Source: Promethearchaeota archaeon (lineage in GTDB: Archaea; Asgardarchaeota; Lokiarchaeia; Sigyniarchaeales; SOKP01). From it: DNA of 37,758 nucleotides. Below the pieces are notes generated by a model, which was given only the letters and a program-made list of their open reading frames with translations, did not search any database and was not told where the DNA came from. The DNA is taken from assembly GCA_019058015.1 (NCBI GenBank), contig JAHLWH010000019.1, positions 1 through 37,758 of the forward strand, written 5' to 3'. The position numbers and the translations under genes are program-made. This document shows positions 1 to 9,895 of this stretch, piece after piece (positions within the stretch are counted from its first letter, which is position 1; each line of letters starts with the position of its first letter).

Positions 1-1
1 T

Positions 2-265
2 AAAAATGAAGATGGGTACTGGCAATTAAAAAATGTGAATAAACATTGCTACTTTTTTGATGAAAAAACCAAATTATGCAGTATTTATGAGTTCCGTCCT
101 GAAGGATGTAGGTATTATCCTTTAATTTATCTTGAAGATATTAAGATGTGCTCTCTTGATACCGATTGTCCAAGATGCGACAAGTTTTATCAGGATTGGA
201 GAGAACGTAGAGTAGCAACACAAAATTTGATGCAATATTTAAAAAATTACAATTTTATTGAATGA
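2..265 (+). CDS. YkgJ-family cysteine-cluster (Zn/Fe-chelating) protein, 5'-truncated by window edge
   Basis: Frame is open to the left edge (KNEDGYWQLKNVNKHCYFF...); Cys pattern C..(x)C-x-IYExRPxxCRxYP and late CPRC typical of the YkgJ/UPF0153 family. Confidence 0.7.
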   Translation, partial: KNEDGYWQLKNVNKHCYFFDEKTKLCSIYEFRPEGCRYYPLIYLEDIKMCSLDTDCPRCDKFYQDWRERRVATQNLMQYLKNYNFIE

Positions 266-483
266 ATGGAAAATGTAATAAAAAACATGAGTTTAATGAA
301 TTTTTTTTAATTCTTATATTATTTTTTTCTTTAAGTTCATGGGGATCCAGATTTTTTTTAACACCAAAACTGTTTGGAATATTTTGAAATCTAATATGAG
401 AATAGATTATACTTTTTTCATAATTATCTTCTGTATTCTAATGGTTTCATTTACTTTTTAATAGATTAATGATATATGAAGAT

Positions 484-1374
484 ATGGATGATTCCTTTTA
501 TTTATTAGGAGTTTTATTAGCAATACTAACAGGAGTAGTAAATAATTTTGGAACTGTATTGCAAAAGAAAGTTGTAAATGATCTCCGAGAAGATTCAAAA
601 TTTATGAGGAGTTTGATTAAGAGACCATTATGGCTTCTAGGATTAGTTATGGGGCTAGGTCTCGGTACATCTTTTTTTCTAACAGCTCAAATATTTATTG
701 GACCAGCACTCATCCCAGGTCTCATGGCTTCAGGTTTAATTGTTCTAGCTCTGGGTTCAATTAAAATTGTAGGGGAGAAATTAAAGAGAGAAGAAATAAT
801 AGGAATTATATTGATGATTCTAGGTATATTTTTATTGGGCATTAGCGAATTATCAATTAATATCGCTGAAACAAATTTATTAGAAGTAGGTTTTCTTATT
901 AGAACAATAATTTTCACCATCCTTTTAACTATATTTGCTGCATTTTGCGGAATTTTTCAAAAAAAAAAAGAAAAATATAAAGGAATATTATTAGCAATTT
1001 TTTCAGGTTTTATGTTCGCACTTTCAAATTTTTGGATAAGCCCATTAATGGGTGTTATTTCTCATATTTTTGGAGGCATGTATAACTTAGGTGAACTTAT
1101 ACTATTTATTTCCTCATCGATAATTTTAGTTTTAACTAATATGATTGGTATAATGACAATTCAACAGTCTTTTAGAGTAGATCAAGCAAGTAATATGATT
1201 CCTATTCAACAAGTGCCGATACAAACAACACCGATAATAGTATATTTTTTAGTATTTTTATTAGCTGCTCCTAATGTCTATTCTATTTTTTATTTAATTG
1301 TTGGTGTCATTTTAATTCTTTTTAGTTCATTTTTATTAGGAAAAAAACAAGCTCAATTAGAAGAAATCAAATAA
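484..1374 (+). CDS. DMT-superfamily / NIPA-like multi-spanning membrane protein (copy 1)
   Basis: Hydrophobic ~9-10 TM protein; motifs VNNFGTVLQKKVVN, GPALIPGLMASGLI, QASNMIPIQQVPIQ; start likely MDDSFY at 484 by alignment with the paralog at 8170-9063. Confidence 0.7.
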   Translation: MDDSFYLLGVLLAILTGVVNNFGTVLQKKVVNDLREDSKFMRSLIKRPLWLLGLVMGLGLGTSFFLTAQIFIGPALIPGLMASGLIVLALGSIKIVGEKLKREEIIGIILMILGIFLLGISELSINIAETNLLEVGFLIRTIIFTILLTIFAAFCGIFQKKKEKYKGILLAIFSGFMFALSNFWISPLMGVISHIFGGMYNLGELILFISSSIILVLTNMIGIMTIQQSFRVDQASNMIPIQQVPIQTTPIIVYFLVFLLAAPNVYSIFYLIVGVILILFSSFLLGKKQAQLEEIK

Positions 1375-1454
1375 AATTATTAAAAGGTTAAGATAATTGG
1401 TAATTAGAATTGAATTGTCTTAGAGTTAAAAAAAAATTTTTTTCTGAATGAAAT

Positions 1455-2252
1455 ATGGCAAAAATGATTTTCTTTCAAGCACATCCAGATGATTTGGAGC
1501 ATAAATGCGGGCATATAATGCATTATCTTGCCACAAAAAGTAATAATAAGTATATTATTAAAATTGCTTCAATGACTAAAGGTGAATTTGGCCTTCCAGG
1601 TGCTCAGTATGATAAGTTTAAAGGCGATTTCCTTGCAAAAGTCAGAATGCGCGAACTATTTAATGCTGAAAGTATTCATGGTATCCCTCCTGAAAATATC
1701 GAATTTTTTGGTTATATAGATGGTTTTGTAAAATTCAATAAAGAATTTATTAAAAAAATTACTGTTTATCTCACACGAGAAAAACCAGATATAATATTTG
1801 CCCCAGAAGCGCTTTACACTTGGTATTATCATATGGATCATGTCAATACTGGTAGAGCAATATTTTATATAATTCACAATAAATTAATTGATTTTACTCC
1901 TATTCTATATTTCTATACTTCATTAAGCCCGAATTTTTTCTTTGGGTTTAAAAAAGAAGATCTTGCATTAACATATCAATTACTTGCATGTCATAAAACG
2001 CAAAATTGGTTACTTAATTATACAACAATTCCTTATAAATTTACGAGTAGATTTGCTGGAAGAAAAATCAGAGGTTGGAAGTACGCAGAACCTTTTCGAC
2101 GTGTTTATTTTAATAAAATCAATTTACAAAAGAATAAACCATCGTTAATAGTGCGAATTTTTACTCATTTTTTTTCCAAACTACCATGGTTCAAGGCAAA
2201 ATATCCTCAAGACATATTGTTAGAACTTAAAAAGAAAAAAGGCAGAAAATAA
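1455..2252 (+). CDS. PIG-L family (LmbE-like) deacetylase
   Basis: N-terminal FFQAHPDDLE motif, TKGEFG, and YYHMDHV (HxxH) typical of PIG-L Zn-dependent N-deacetylases. Confidence 0.85.
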   Translation: MAKMIFFQAHPDDLEHKCGHIMHYLATKSNNKYIIKIASMTKGEFGLPGAQYDKFKGDFLAKVRMRELFNAESIHGIPPENIEFFGYIDGFVKFNKEFIKKITVYLTREKPDIIFAPEALYTWYYHMDHVNTGRAIFYIIHNKLIDFTPILYFYTSLSPNFFFGFKKEDLALTYQLLACHKTQNWLLNYTTIPYKFTSRFAGRKIRGWKYAEPFRRVYFNKINLQKNKPSLIVRIFTHFFSKLPWFKAKYPQDILLELKKKKGRK

Positions 2253-2314
2253 TGTTATAAAATAAAGAAAAATTTAAGAAAAAAATCAAATCATATTATA
2301 TATAGGTATAAAAA

Positions 2315-3091
2315 ATGAGAGTAAAGGGTAAAATTGTTGTATTGACCGGAGCAGCTTCTGGAATTGGAAGATCTACCGCAATTTTATTTGCTAAAGAAGG
2401 TGCAATACAAGTTCTTTCGGATATAAATGAAGAAGGTTTAAAAAAAACATATGAAATGATAGAAGAAGGTAAAGATAGAACCACTATAATGAAAGTAGAT
2501 GTGAAAAATCCTGAAGAAGTTAAGAACATGATTGATATAACAATAGAAAAACATAGAAGAATAGATGTTTTAATTGTTAATGCAGGTGTAGTACGAGTGG
2601 GACAGGTTGAGACTTTTCCTGATGAAGATTATGATCTATTAATTGATGTTAATCTAAAGGGAACACATTATACATGTAAATACGCAGTTCCTTATTTTAA
2701 AAAACAAAAATCGGGTTCAATAATCACACTAGCTTCTGTTGCGGCTCATATTGGACAAGTTGCACACGCAAATTATTGCTCCACAAAAGCAGGTGTGTTG
2801 GGTTATACTAGAGCTTTAGCTTTGGATTTAGCTCCCTATAATGTTCGAGTTAACAGTGTTTCACCAGGAGCAACCGATACACCTATGTTACAAAGTGATG
2901 TAGCGAAACAAGCTAGAGATAGAGGTGTTACATACGAAGAAATTAAAAAAGAATTTGAACAGGAGGGTGTCATGGGACGGTGGGCAACCCCAGAAGAAAT
3001 AGCTTCAGGTATTCTTTTTTTGGCAACTGAAGAATCTTCCTATATGACAGGGGCTGATATACGCTTAGATGGCGGGTGGACAACTCAGTAA
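2315..3091 (+). CDS. SDR-family oxidoreductase
   Basis: TGAASGIG cofactor motif, NAG, YCSTKAG (YxxxK), C-terminal GADIRLDGGW. Confidence 0.92.
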   Translation: MRVKGKIVVLTGAASGIGRSTAILFAKEGAIQVLSDINEEGLKKTYEMIEEGKDRTTIMKVDVKNPEEVKNMIDITIEKHRRIDVLIVNAGVVRVGQVETFPDEDYDLLIDVNLKGTHYTCKYAVPYFKKQKSGSIITLASVAAHIGQVAHANYCSTKAGVLGYTRALALDLAPYNVRVNSVSPGATDTPMLQSDVAKQARDRGVTYEEIKKEFEQEGVMGRWATPEEIASGILFLATEESSYMTGADIRLDGGWTTQ

Positions 3092-3180
3092 AAATTTTTT
3101 ATTAAAAATTATGAAACACGGTCTTATAGGATCTTACATCTGAAAAACTTTATTTTTAGAACAAAACTAATTAAATTAAA

Positions 3181-5103
3181 ATGGCATTAAAAATTAAAAA
3201 AGAATGGTTTATTGATGAAAAAGGTCGAATAGTATTATTGAGAGGAGTGAATTTAGGAGGGAGTTCAAAAGTTCCTGTGACTCCTAATGGAGCAACTCAT
3301 ATCAAAACAGATTTTAGTGATTATAGGGATGTTTCTTTTGTAGGTCATCCTTTTCCAATAAAGGAAGCAGATGAACATTATAAACGATTAAAACATTGGG
3401 GTTTCAATTGCTTGAGATTTCTAGTAACTTGGGAAGCAATCGAACACCAAGGGCCTAAGCAATACGATAAAGAATATTTAGATTATGTTGAAGAGTTATT
3501 AAAAATTGCTGAGAGCTATGGGTTTTATACATACATTGATCCACACCAAGATGTTTGGAGCAGAATGACGGGTGGAGATGGAGCCCCTAGCTGGACTTTT
3601 GAAAAGGTCGGTTTAGATTATACGAAGTTTGACGCTTCTGAGGCTGCTTTTATAATGCAATATCGATATGATCCTGAAGATCCGAAAAAATACCCTCCAA
3701 TGTATTGGGTTGGGAATACTTATAGATTTGCAAACGGATCGATGTGGACACTTTTCTTTGGTGGAAACGATTTTGCGCCATCGTTAAAAATAGAAGGTGT
3801 TAATGTTCAAGATTACTTGCAAAATCACTTTTTTGACGCAATTAAACAAGTAGCGTTAAGAGTAAAAGATAATCCCTATGTAATTGGATTTGAAACGTTA
3901 AATGAACCTAATGAAGGATGGATAGGGAAATATGTTGATGGAAGCGAATGGAAGGGCATTTCTGAAGTATTAGGATATGCATTTACCCCAAAAAATGCAA
4001 TGCTTACGGGAGCAGGATATCCTAGAACAGTTGGTTATAGAGAAGTTAAAAGATTTGGCGTTAAAGAAACCAGAAGAGACGAATTAAATAGAGACAAAAA
4101 TTCATGTTGGTTGGAAGGGTTAGAGGATATTTGGAAAAAGGAGGGTGTTTGGGATTTAGACGATAATGGCAATCCAATTGTTTTAAATAACGATTACTTT
4201 GTAATTAAGAACGGGAAAAAGATCGATTTCTGTCACGACTATTTATCTCCTTTTATAAAGAGATATACTGAAGCTGTCCGAAGTGTTATCACTAATGCAA
4301 TAATTTTTTTTGAGTGTTCATCGGAAAGTATGATGAAAGGGGAACCTTTACATTTAGATTTACCGAATAATATTGTGAATGCTGCACATTGGTATGATGT
4401 GGCTACGATAGGTACAAAACGAGCAATGATCAAGGCAAATTTCAATATCATCACGGGAAAACCAGTCGTTGGAAAAAAAAATGTCCAAAATATGTTTAAT
4501 TCACAACTTGAAAACATTAGAAGTTTCTCTAAATCGATACATGGAGGAATTCCAACTTTAATAGGAGAATTTGGGCTAACTTATGATATCAATAAAAAAG
4601 AAGCGTATGAAATATTTAAAACCGAGCCAAATCAAGCTTGGAAAACTCATGTAAAAGCACTTAATTTGTATTACAACGCTTTGGATATTAACCTCTTAAG
4701 TTCTACTCAATGGAATTATACTGCTGATAATAATAACGTGTGGGGAGACTTATGGAACTTGGAGGATTTATCAATCTTTAGCAAGGATCAACAGATCGAT
4801 CCAGCTGATATAAATAGCGGAGGAAGGGCAATTAATGGTTTCTGTCGTCCACATTTCATTCGTTGTGCTGGTATTCCATTAAAAATGGAGTTTAACATTA
4901 AGGATGGAACATTTAATTTTGAATTTGATGGAAAAACTTCAATTCAGGCGCCAACAATTATTTATATTCCAAAAATTCATTATCCGAATGGCTATGAAAT
5001 AAATGTTTCTGAAGGAGAAATTAAGAAAGAAGAAGATATACAATTAGTTTTGGTAAAAATAAAAGAGGATGGAGTTCATACCATAAATATTACAAGAATT
5101 TAA
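3181..5103 (+). CDS. Glycoside hydrolase family 5, GH5_12-like (steryl-beta-glucosidase / endoglycoceramidase-related)
   Basis: GVNLGGSSKVP, NCLRFLVTWEAIEHQGPKQYD, DPHQDVWSRMTGGDGAPSWT, ETLNEPNEGW (acid/base), LIGEFGL (nucleophile), QWNYTADNNNVWGDLWN; no signal peptide visible. Confidence 0.85.
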   Translation: MALKIKKEWFIDEKGRIVLLRGVNLGGSSKVPVTPNGATHIKTDFSDYRDVSFVGHPFPIKEADEHYKRLKHWGFNCLRFLVTWEAIEHQGPKQYDKEYLDYVEELLKIAESYGFYTYIDPHQDVWSRMTGGDGAPSWTFEKVGLDYTKFDASEAAFIMQYRYDPEDPKKYPPMYWVGNTYRFANGSMWTLFFGGNDFAPSLKIEGVNVQDYLQNHFFDAIKQVALRVKDNPYVIGFETLNEPNEGWIGKYVDGSEWKGISEVLGYAFTPKNAMLTGAGYPRTVGYREVKRFGVKETRRDELNRDKNSCWLEGLEDIWKKEGVWDLDDNGNPIVLNNDYFVIKNGKKIDFCHDYLSPFIKRYTEAVRSVITNAIIFFECSSESMMKGEPLHLDLPNNIVNAAHWYDVATIGTKRAMIKANFNIITGKPVVGKKNVQNMFNSQLENIRSFSKSIHGGIPTLIGEFGLTYDINKKEAYEIFKTEPNQAWKTHVKALNLYYNALDINLLSSTQWNYTADNNNVWGDLWNLEDLSIFSKDQQIDPADINSGGRAINGFCRPHFIRCAGIPLKMEFNIKDGTFNFEFDGKTSIQAPTIIYIPKIHYPNGYEINVSEGEIKKEEDIQLVLVKIKEDGVHTINITRI

Positions 5104-5196
5104 TAAATATTTTTTTCCTTATTATTGTTATTATTATTATTTTAACTAGTTAATTTGGATTAATTTATAATAAAAAAAAATGCAAAAATAAAATAA

Positions 5197-6330
5197 TTAT
5201 TCCCATTTCAAATTTCCATAATTTTTTTGCATTACCTCTTCTAAACCATCTAAAATGCTTTTTGTACCCATGGTTTTATAAGTTTTCATTAATTCATCCA
5301 TCGTTGTGATGGTCCCTTTTTTAGCAGAAAGATAAGAAAGAAGTACTACAGCAACACCTTGTTTTGCTTGTTCGGGAGTAAATTCTGGCTCCTTATCTTC
5401 TAGAATGCATTCGGCAAAATAAGCATCTTCATGTCCCATGGATATTTTATAATATTTTGGAAATGAACCGTGTTCAATTGAGGGGCTATAAAACTCTCCC
5501 TTTTTTTCTGCATCTGGATGTGAAGAAAGAATTTGAACGGGTTTTTCCCAGGAATGATCTTCAAGAATAGTACCTTTGGTTCCATGCAACTCCGTTCTAT
5601 TGGTGGGAGGATGAACTGTATTAGAAGAAATATCAACAGTTATTATAGCTCCACTTTTATATCGTAAGAGAACAATTGCAGTATCTTCTCCTTTATTAGG
5701 GGGAGAATTCATAGTTTTTCCCAGCCAGCATTGTGCAGAATCGACCTCTCCAAGAAACCAATTTAACATGGTAAATTTATGAACTCCTTGATCAGCAACA
5801 ACCCCACCACCTCCCCTATCATAAGTAAATGACCAAGAATCTGGATTGAGAAATTGATCAGGGCTAACATAGGCACCCTCATAAGTTCGACCAAGAAAAA
5901 CATCTCCAATAAAACCGCAATCTATAGCATCCTTTATAAATTGATGGGCAGGAAGAAAGCGATGATTTTCTGCAATCATGAATTTCACGTTTGCTTTTTT
6001 AGTTGCTGCTATCATTTCATCGCATTCTTCAAGCGTGGTTGCCATCGGTTTTTCGCAAATAACGTGTTTCCCTGATTCAGCTGCAGCAACAACCATATCT
6101 TTATGAAGATAATGAGGGACCATGATGAGTACAGCATCAATATCGCTCTTAAAAAAATTATCTAAATTTAAATAAGTCTCTAGTTTAGAATATTTGGTAA
6201 CACTGTTTAGTTTTTTCTCGTCGATATCATATGCAGTAACGAACTTTATTTTCGAATTATTTTTGGAGCCAAGCTTATGAAAACGCCATACCGCCCCCGT
6301 CCCAATTATACCAAATTTAACAAAATCCAT
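5197..6330 (-). CDS. Gfo/Idh/MocA-family oxidoreductase (copy 1)
   Basis: N-terminal FGIIGTGAVW, CEKPMATTLEECDEMI, GVVADQGVHKF; strong paralogy to 9896-11041. Confidence 0.93.
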   Translation of the reverse strand: MDFVKFGIIGTGAVWRFHKLGSKNNSKIKFVTAYDIDEKKLNSVTKYSKLETYLNLDNFFKSDIDAVLIMVPHYLHKDMVVAAAESGKHVICEKPMATTLEECDEMIAATKKANVKFMIAENHRFLPAHQFIKDAIDCGFIGDVFLGRTYEGAYVSPDQFLNPDSWSFTYDRGGGGVVADQGVHKFTMLNWFLGEVDSAQCWLGKTMNSPPNKGEDTAIVLLRYKSGAIITVDISSNTVHPPTNRTELHGTKGTILEDHSWEKPVQILSSHPDAEKKGEFYSPSIEHGSFPKYYKISMGHEDAYFAECILEDKEPEFTPEQAKQGVAVVLLSYLSAKKGTITTMDELMKTYKTMGTKSILDGLEEVMQKNYGNLKWE

Positions 6331-6432
6331 AAAATCATACCTCTAACATTTTATAATTTCGTGAATGAATTTCTTAAGTTTTTGCACGAATATTAGAAAT
6401 AAATAAATATTATTCTCATTTTTTATTCGACT

Positions 6433-7557
6433 TTATTTAACAAAAATGTTTTTATCTAAACTTGAAAGCCTTTCACAACCAGATTTGGTAATCCTATAGC
6501 AATCTTCTACCCCAATCAAACCCTGATTTTTGAAATTTTGCCAAATTTCAATATCAAGAACCATATTCTCTTCAAACGGAATATCAAGGGTCTTCATTGG
6601 ACTGAACAAATGAGTTTCCTCACATTCTAATCCAATGCTATGACCTGTAATGAAACACCTTCCTCGCCTTGCAAGAGATTTATGATAATTTTTAGCATTA
6701 TTGTATAATTCTTTCATGTTTAAACCAGGTTTAATGTTCTTTACGCAATATTCTTGTACCTTAATTATTCGATCCATAACTTCTTCAGCACCATCAGGTA
6801 TTTCTCCTATTACTAGTTCCCTACTAACATCTGATACATATCCTTTCCAAATGGTTCCAATATCAAATCTATTAAGATCCCCGGATTTCATGGTGGTTCC
6901 TATTCCTGGTGCTTCGGGATCAGAGGGTCCCAAGTTCATTGTAAGATGATCCCATCCTTCTGCACCTTCATCAACTATAGTTCTTCTAGCGATTTGTAAT
7001 AATTCATTATCTGTTATTCCTTCATGAGCCGCATCAATCATGGCTTTTATTGCCTTTTCAGAAATTTCCGTAGACTTTCTTATGCGTTTCACTTCCTCTT
7101 CTGATTTAATTAACCGCATGTCCAAAAAAGCTTGATCGCCATTAGCAAAGGTCGCATTTGGAAATTTATTTCTTAAATATTCAGATTGATAAGAGGGCAT
7201 TAGAGATTCATATCCGATATTTTTTTCTGATAACCCCCATTTTTCAATTCTATCTGATACTTCTACCATTGCTGCTTTAGGAGACCCAATTCCACTTACA
7301 TCCTTAACCCAAGAAAATTTATCTACACTACTGTATGTAATCCAAGTTATTAAACTTTCCTCTCCATCCCTCCGTACTAAAGATAAACTTGGATATTGAT
7401 TATATAAGACATATAAAATAGGATTGGGAGCCACATGTAACGTTGGTAAGCCAGTTGTATAAAATACATTTACCGGAATAGAAGCAACCAACACATCAAT
7501 ATCATGTTTTTCCAAAATGTTGCGCGCTTTTTCTTTACTAAAACCAATTGGTTCCAT
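6433..7557 (-). CDS. M24-family metallopeptidase (Xaa-Pro dipeptidase/creatinase-like)
   Basis: Metal ligands apparent: DIGTIWKGYVSDVSR (D,D), GHSIGLECEETH (H), LDIEIW (E), GVEDC (E). Confidence 0.88.
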   Translation of the reverse strand: MEPIGFSKEKARNILEKHDIDVLVASIPVNVFYTTGLPTLHVAPNPILYVLYNQYPSLSLVRRDGEESLITWITYSSVDKFSWVKDVSGIGSPKAAMVEVSDRIEKWGLSEKNIGYESLMPSYQSEYLRNKFPNATFANGDQAFLDMRLIKSEEEVKRIRKSTEISEKAIKAMIDAAHEGITDNELLQIARRTIVDEGAEGWDHLTMNLGPSDPEAPGIGTTMKSGDLNRFDIGTIWKGYVSDVSRELVIGEIPDGAEEVMDRIIKVQEYCVKNIKPGLNMKELYNNAKNYHKSLARRGRCFITGHSIGLECEETHLFSPMKTLDIPFEENMVLDIEIWQNFKNQGLIGVEDCYRITKSGCERLSSLDKNIFVK

Positions 7558-7646
7558 TTTATATCAAATCATTAATTATTAATTTAGTTGTAATTTTCAA
7601 AATCTTTTTCAATTAAAGAAAAAAAATAAATAGAAGCTTAAAATTT

Positions 7647-7997
7647 CTAATCTATATCCATAAATATCTCTAATTTTTGTAGACTTCCCATATCTCCTTT
7701 GGTTTTAAGTTCTCCCTCCATAAATGCTTCCATTGGATCTTCTTCTCCAGTGGCAATACCAATAAAGACATCTGAGTTAACTTCTAAACCCATTACTGCA
7801 TTTTCGTCAAAACCATCCTCTATTCTTGCTTTTTTATTCTCAAAAATCATTTTTAGTTTATAATCAATATCAGGAAATTCGAATTGCATTATTTTATTAA
7901 ATCCCTCAAATTCATCTGCGATTTCTGGATCGTCTAACATTTTGACCCATCTATTTAGAGCATCTTTAATTTCTTCGGCAGTAGCCATTAAATACAC
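7647..7997 (-). CDS. SCP2 sterol-binding domain protein
   Basis: Small single-domain protein with SCP2-like core FDENAVMGLEVNSDVFIGIATGEEDPMEAFMEGELKTKGDMGSLQKLEIF. Confidence 0.78.
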   Translation of the reverse strand: MYLMATAEEIKDALNRWVKMLDDPEIADEFEGFNKIMQFEFPDIDYKLKMIFENKKARIEDGFDENAVMGLEVNSDVFIGIATGEEDPMEAFMEGELKTKGDMGSLQKLEIFMDID

Positions 7998-8169
7998 CTT
8001 TCAATTATTTTTTTAATTACATTTTTATCTTTTTTTATTAAAACTTTTATTTTTAATTAAGAAATGTTTTGTTTTTGTAATTTATATAATTTTTTATACA
8101 TATTTTGTGGATTTAGCAATTCCTTAACGATGTTTTCAAATTTTTTTGCATCTATTAGATTTTCCCTTA

Positions 8170-9063
8170 TTATTTTATTGCTTCTAATTGCGCTTGCCTT
8201 TTTGCTAGTAAAAACGAACTTATTATGATAATAATAACACCAACACTCATGTAGATAATAGAAAGGAAGCTAGGAGGAGTTAACATAAATACTATAAAGT
8301 AAAATAATACTGGCGTCACTTGTATGGGAACTTGTTGAATCGGAATCATGTTTGATGCCTGAGCAACTTGAAAAGCTTGCGTAATTTTCATGATTCCAAT
8401 AATACTACCTACAATTAAAATTGCTACACAACAAAGAAATAAAATAAGTTCTCCTAAACTAGAAGTACCTCCGAAGACATGAGCGATGACGCCCATCAAT
8501 GGTGCAATCCAGAAGTTCGTGAGTGAAAATTGGAATCCTGAAGAAATAGCTAATAAAATCCCTTTAAACTTTTTACTTTTTCTTTGAAGAATTTCACATA
8601 AACCGGATCCTATAAATAAAACTACTGTAAAAATAGCCATTCTAAAAACAAGAGCTATTTCTAATAAATCTATATTAGAGATATCAATTGACAATTCACT
8701 AATACCGAGTAAGAAAATCGCAAGTATCATTAATAATATTCCCGTTATTTCTTCTTTTTTTAAGGTTTCACTAACAATTTTGACAGACCCGATAGCAAGA
8801 AAAATTAAACCAAAAGCCATTAATCCCGGAATTAATGCTGGACCAATATATAACTGAGCCAACATGAAAAATATTGATCCTATTGCTAGTTCCATCAATA
8901 AACCCATTATCCAAAGCGGTTTTTTCACTAAATTACGGAAAAATTTCTCCTCCTCTGCAACAACTTCATTAACTACTTTTTTCTGGAAAACTAACCCGAT
9001 ATTATTCACGCTTCCCGAAGTAATTGCTAGGAAGACCCCAAGCCAATATAAAGAAGCATCCAT
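8170..9063 (-). CDS. DMT-superfamily / NIPA-like membrane protein (copy 2)
   Basis: Full-length paralog of 484-1374: GPALIPGLMAFGLIFLA, QASNMIPIQQVPIQVTP, LLAKRQAQLEAIK. Confidence 0.7.
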   Translation of the reverse strand: MDASLYWLGVFLAITSGSVNNIGLVFQKKVVNEVVAEEEKFFRNLVKKPLWIMGLLMELAIGSIFFMLAQLYIGPALIPGLMAFGLIFLAIGSVKIVSETLKKEEITGILLMILAIFLLGISELSIDISNIDLLEIALVFRMAIFTVVLFIGSGLCEILQRKSKKFKGILLAISSGFQFSLTNFWIAPLMGVIAHVFGGTSSLGELILFLCCVAILIVGSIIGIMKITQAFQVAQASNMIPIQQVPIQVTPVLFYFIVFMLTPPSFLSIIYMSVGVIIIIISSFLLAKRQAQLEAIK

Positions 9064-9317
9064 TTCTTTCAGCTCATCTATTTTTTCTTTTTTATAAAAT
9101 ATATAATCATTAATTGGTTTAATCAGTTAATAAATCTTTTTTCGAAAAAGTCGAATTGTTCGTAATAATTTATGCATGGGAAAAAAAAAGCTGTTAAAGT
9201 TAATTTAAATTTTACTTCTTCTTTTAGCAATTTAACTAAAATATGTTATAAAATTAATCCTCTACCTCAATAAATCTAAAAACTTTTGAAAATCTTCAAT
9301 CTATGTATTATATCTAT

Positions 9318-9728
9318 TTAGACCGTCATGCCACCATCAATAGACAAGCTTATTCCAGTGCAAAATTTATTGAGAGCAAGAAATAGCACACCTTCTGCAA
9401 TTTCTTCGGGTGATCCTAACCTTCCCAAAAGTTGGCGTGCAATAAATTGACTTCTTGGTTCCTCAGGATGTTCAAATTTTGCTAATCGTTTAGCTAGAGA
9501 AGGTGTATCAGTTGTACCTGGGCAAATACAGTTTACTCTTATTCGATCTTCGATATAATCAATAGCCATAGCTCTCGTCATGGATAACACTGTACCTTTA
9601 GATGCAGTATACGCAGTTCTTTCCTTAACTCCTTTAAATGCAACAGATGAAGCATTATTTATTATTGTTCCTTTAGTTTTTTTCAAATAATGAATAGCAT
9701 ATTTTGATACTAAATAAATAAATCTATT
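9318..9728 (-). pseudogene. Truncated SDR paralog (C-terminal half only)
   Basis: Close copy of the 3' ~400 bp of the SDR at 11096-11842 from IYL(V/I)SKYAI onward; lacks TGxxxGIG cofactor motif; similarity stops at ~9719; the ORF extension to 9770 has no SDR similarity. Confidence 0.85.
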
Positions 9729-9863
9729 AATCAGATGATTATTTATATTGAAGTTTGGCAAAATTTTCAAAATTTTGGCTTACTTGGAATTGAAGATTGT
9801 ATTACAATTATCAATACTGATTGCGAAAGGCTTTCGAGCCTTGACAAGAATATTTTTATTTAA
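9726..9863 (+). pseudogene. 3' remnant of an M24 peptidase gene, opposite strand
   Basis: + strand translation NQMIIYIEVWQNFQNFGLLGIEDCITIINTDCERLSSLDKNIFI* aligns to C-terminus of 6433-7557: ENMVLDIEIWQNFKNQGLIGVEDCYRITKSGCERLSSLDKNIFVK*. Confidence 0.88.
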
Positions 9864-9895
9864 TAAAATTCTAAATTTAGAAAGTTAATTTTAAT

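Noticed and set aside
4239-4517. - strand 92-aa ORF inside the GH5 gene
   Set aside because: Fully overlapped by a strongly conserved GH5 coding region.
5104-5196. Short TTA/TTG-type low-complexity tract after the GH5 gene
   Set aside because: Simple-sequence AT tract at the convergent gene boundary; at most a terminator-like region, not a distinct repeat element.
8062-8180. - strand frame IIRENLIDAKKFENIVKELLNPQNMYKKLYKLQKQNIS just downstream of the DMT gene, looking like a gene 3' remnant
   Set aside because: Too short, no start, no paralog in the window; K/N/I/L-rich frames arise easily in AT-rich DNA.
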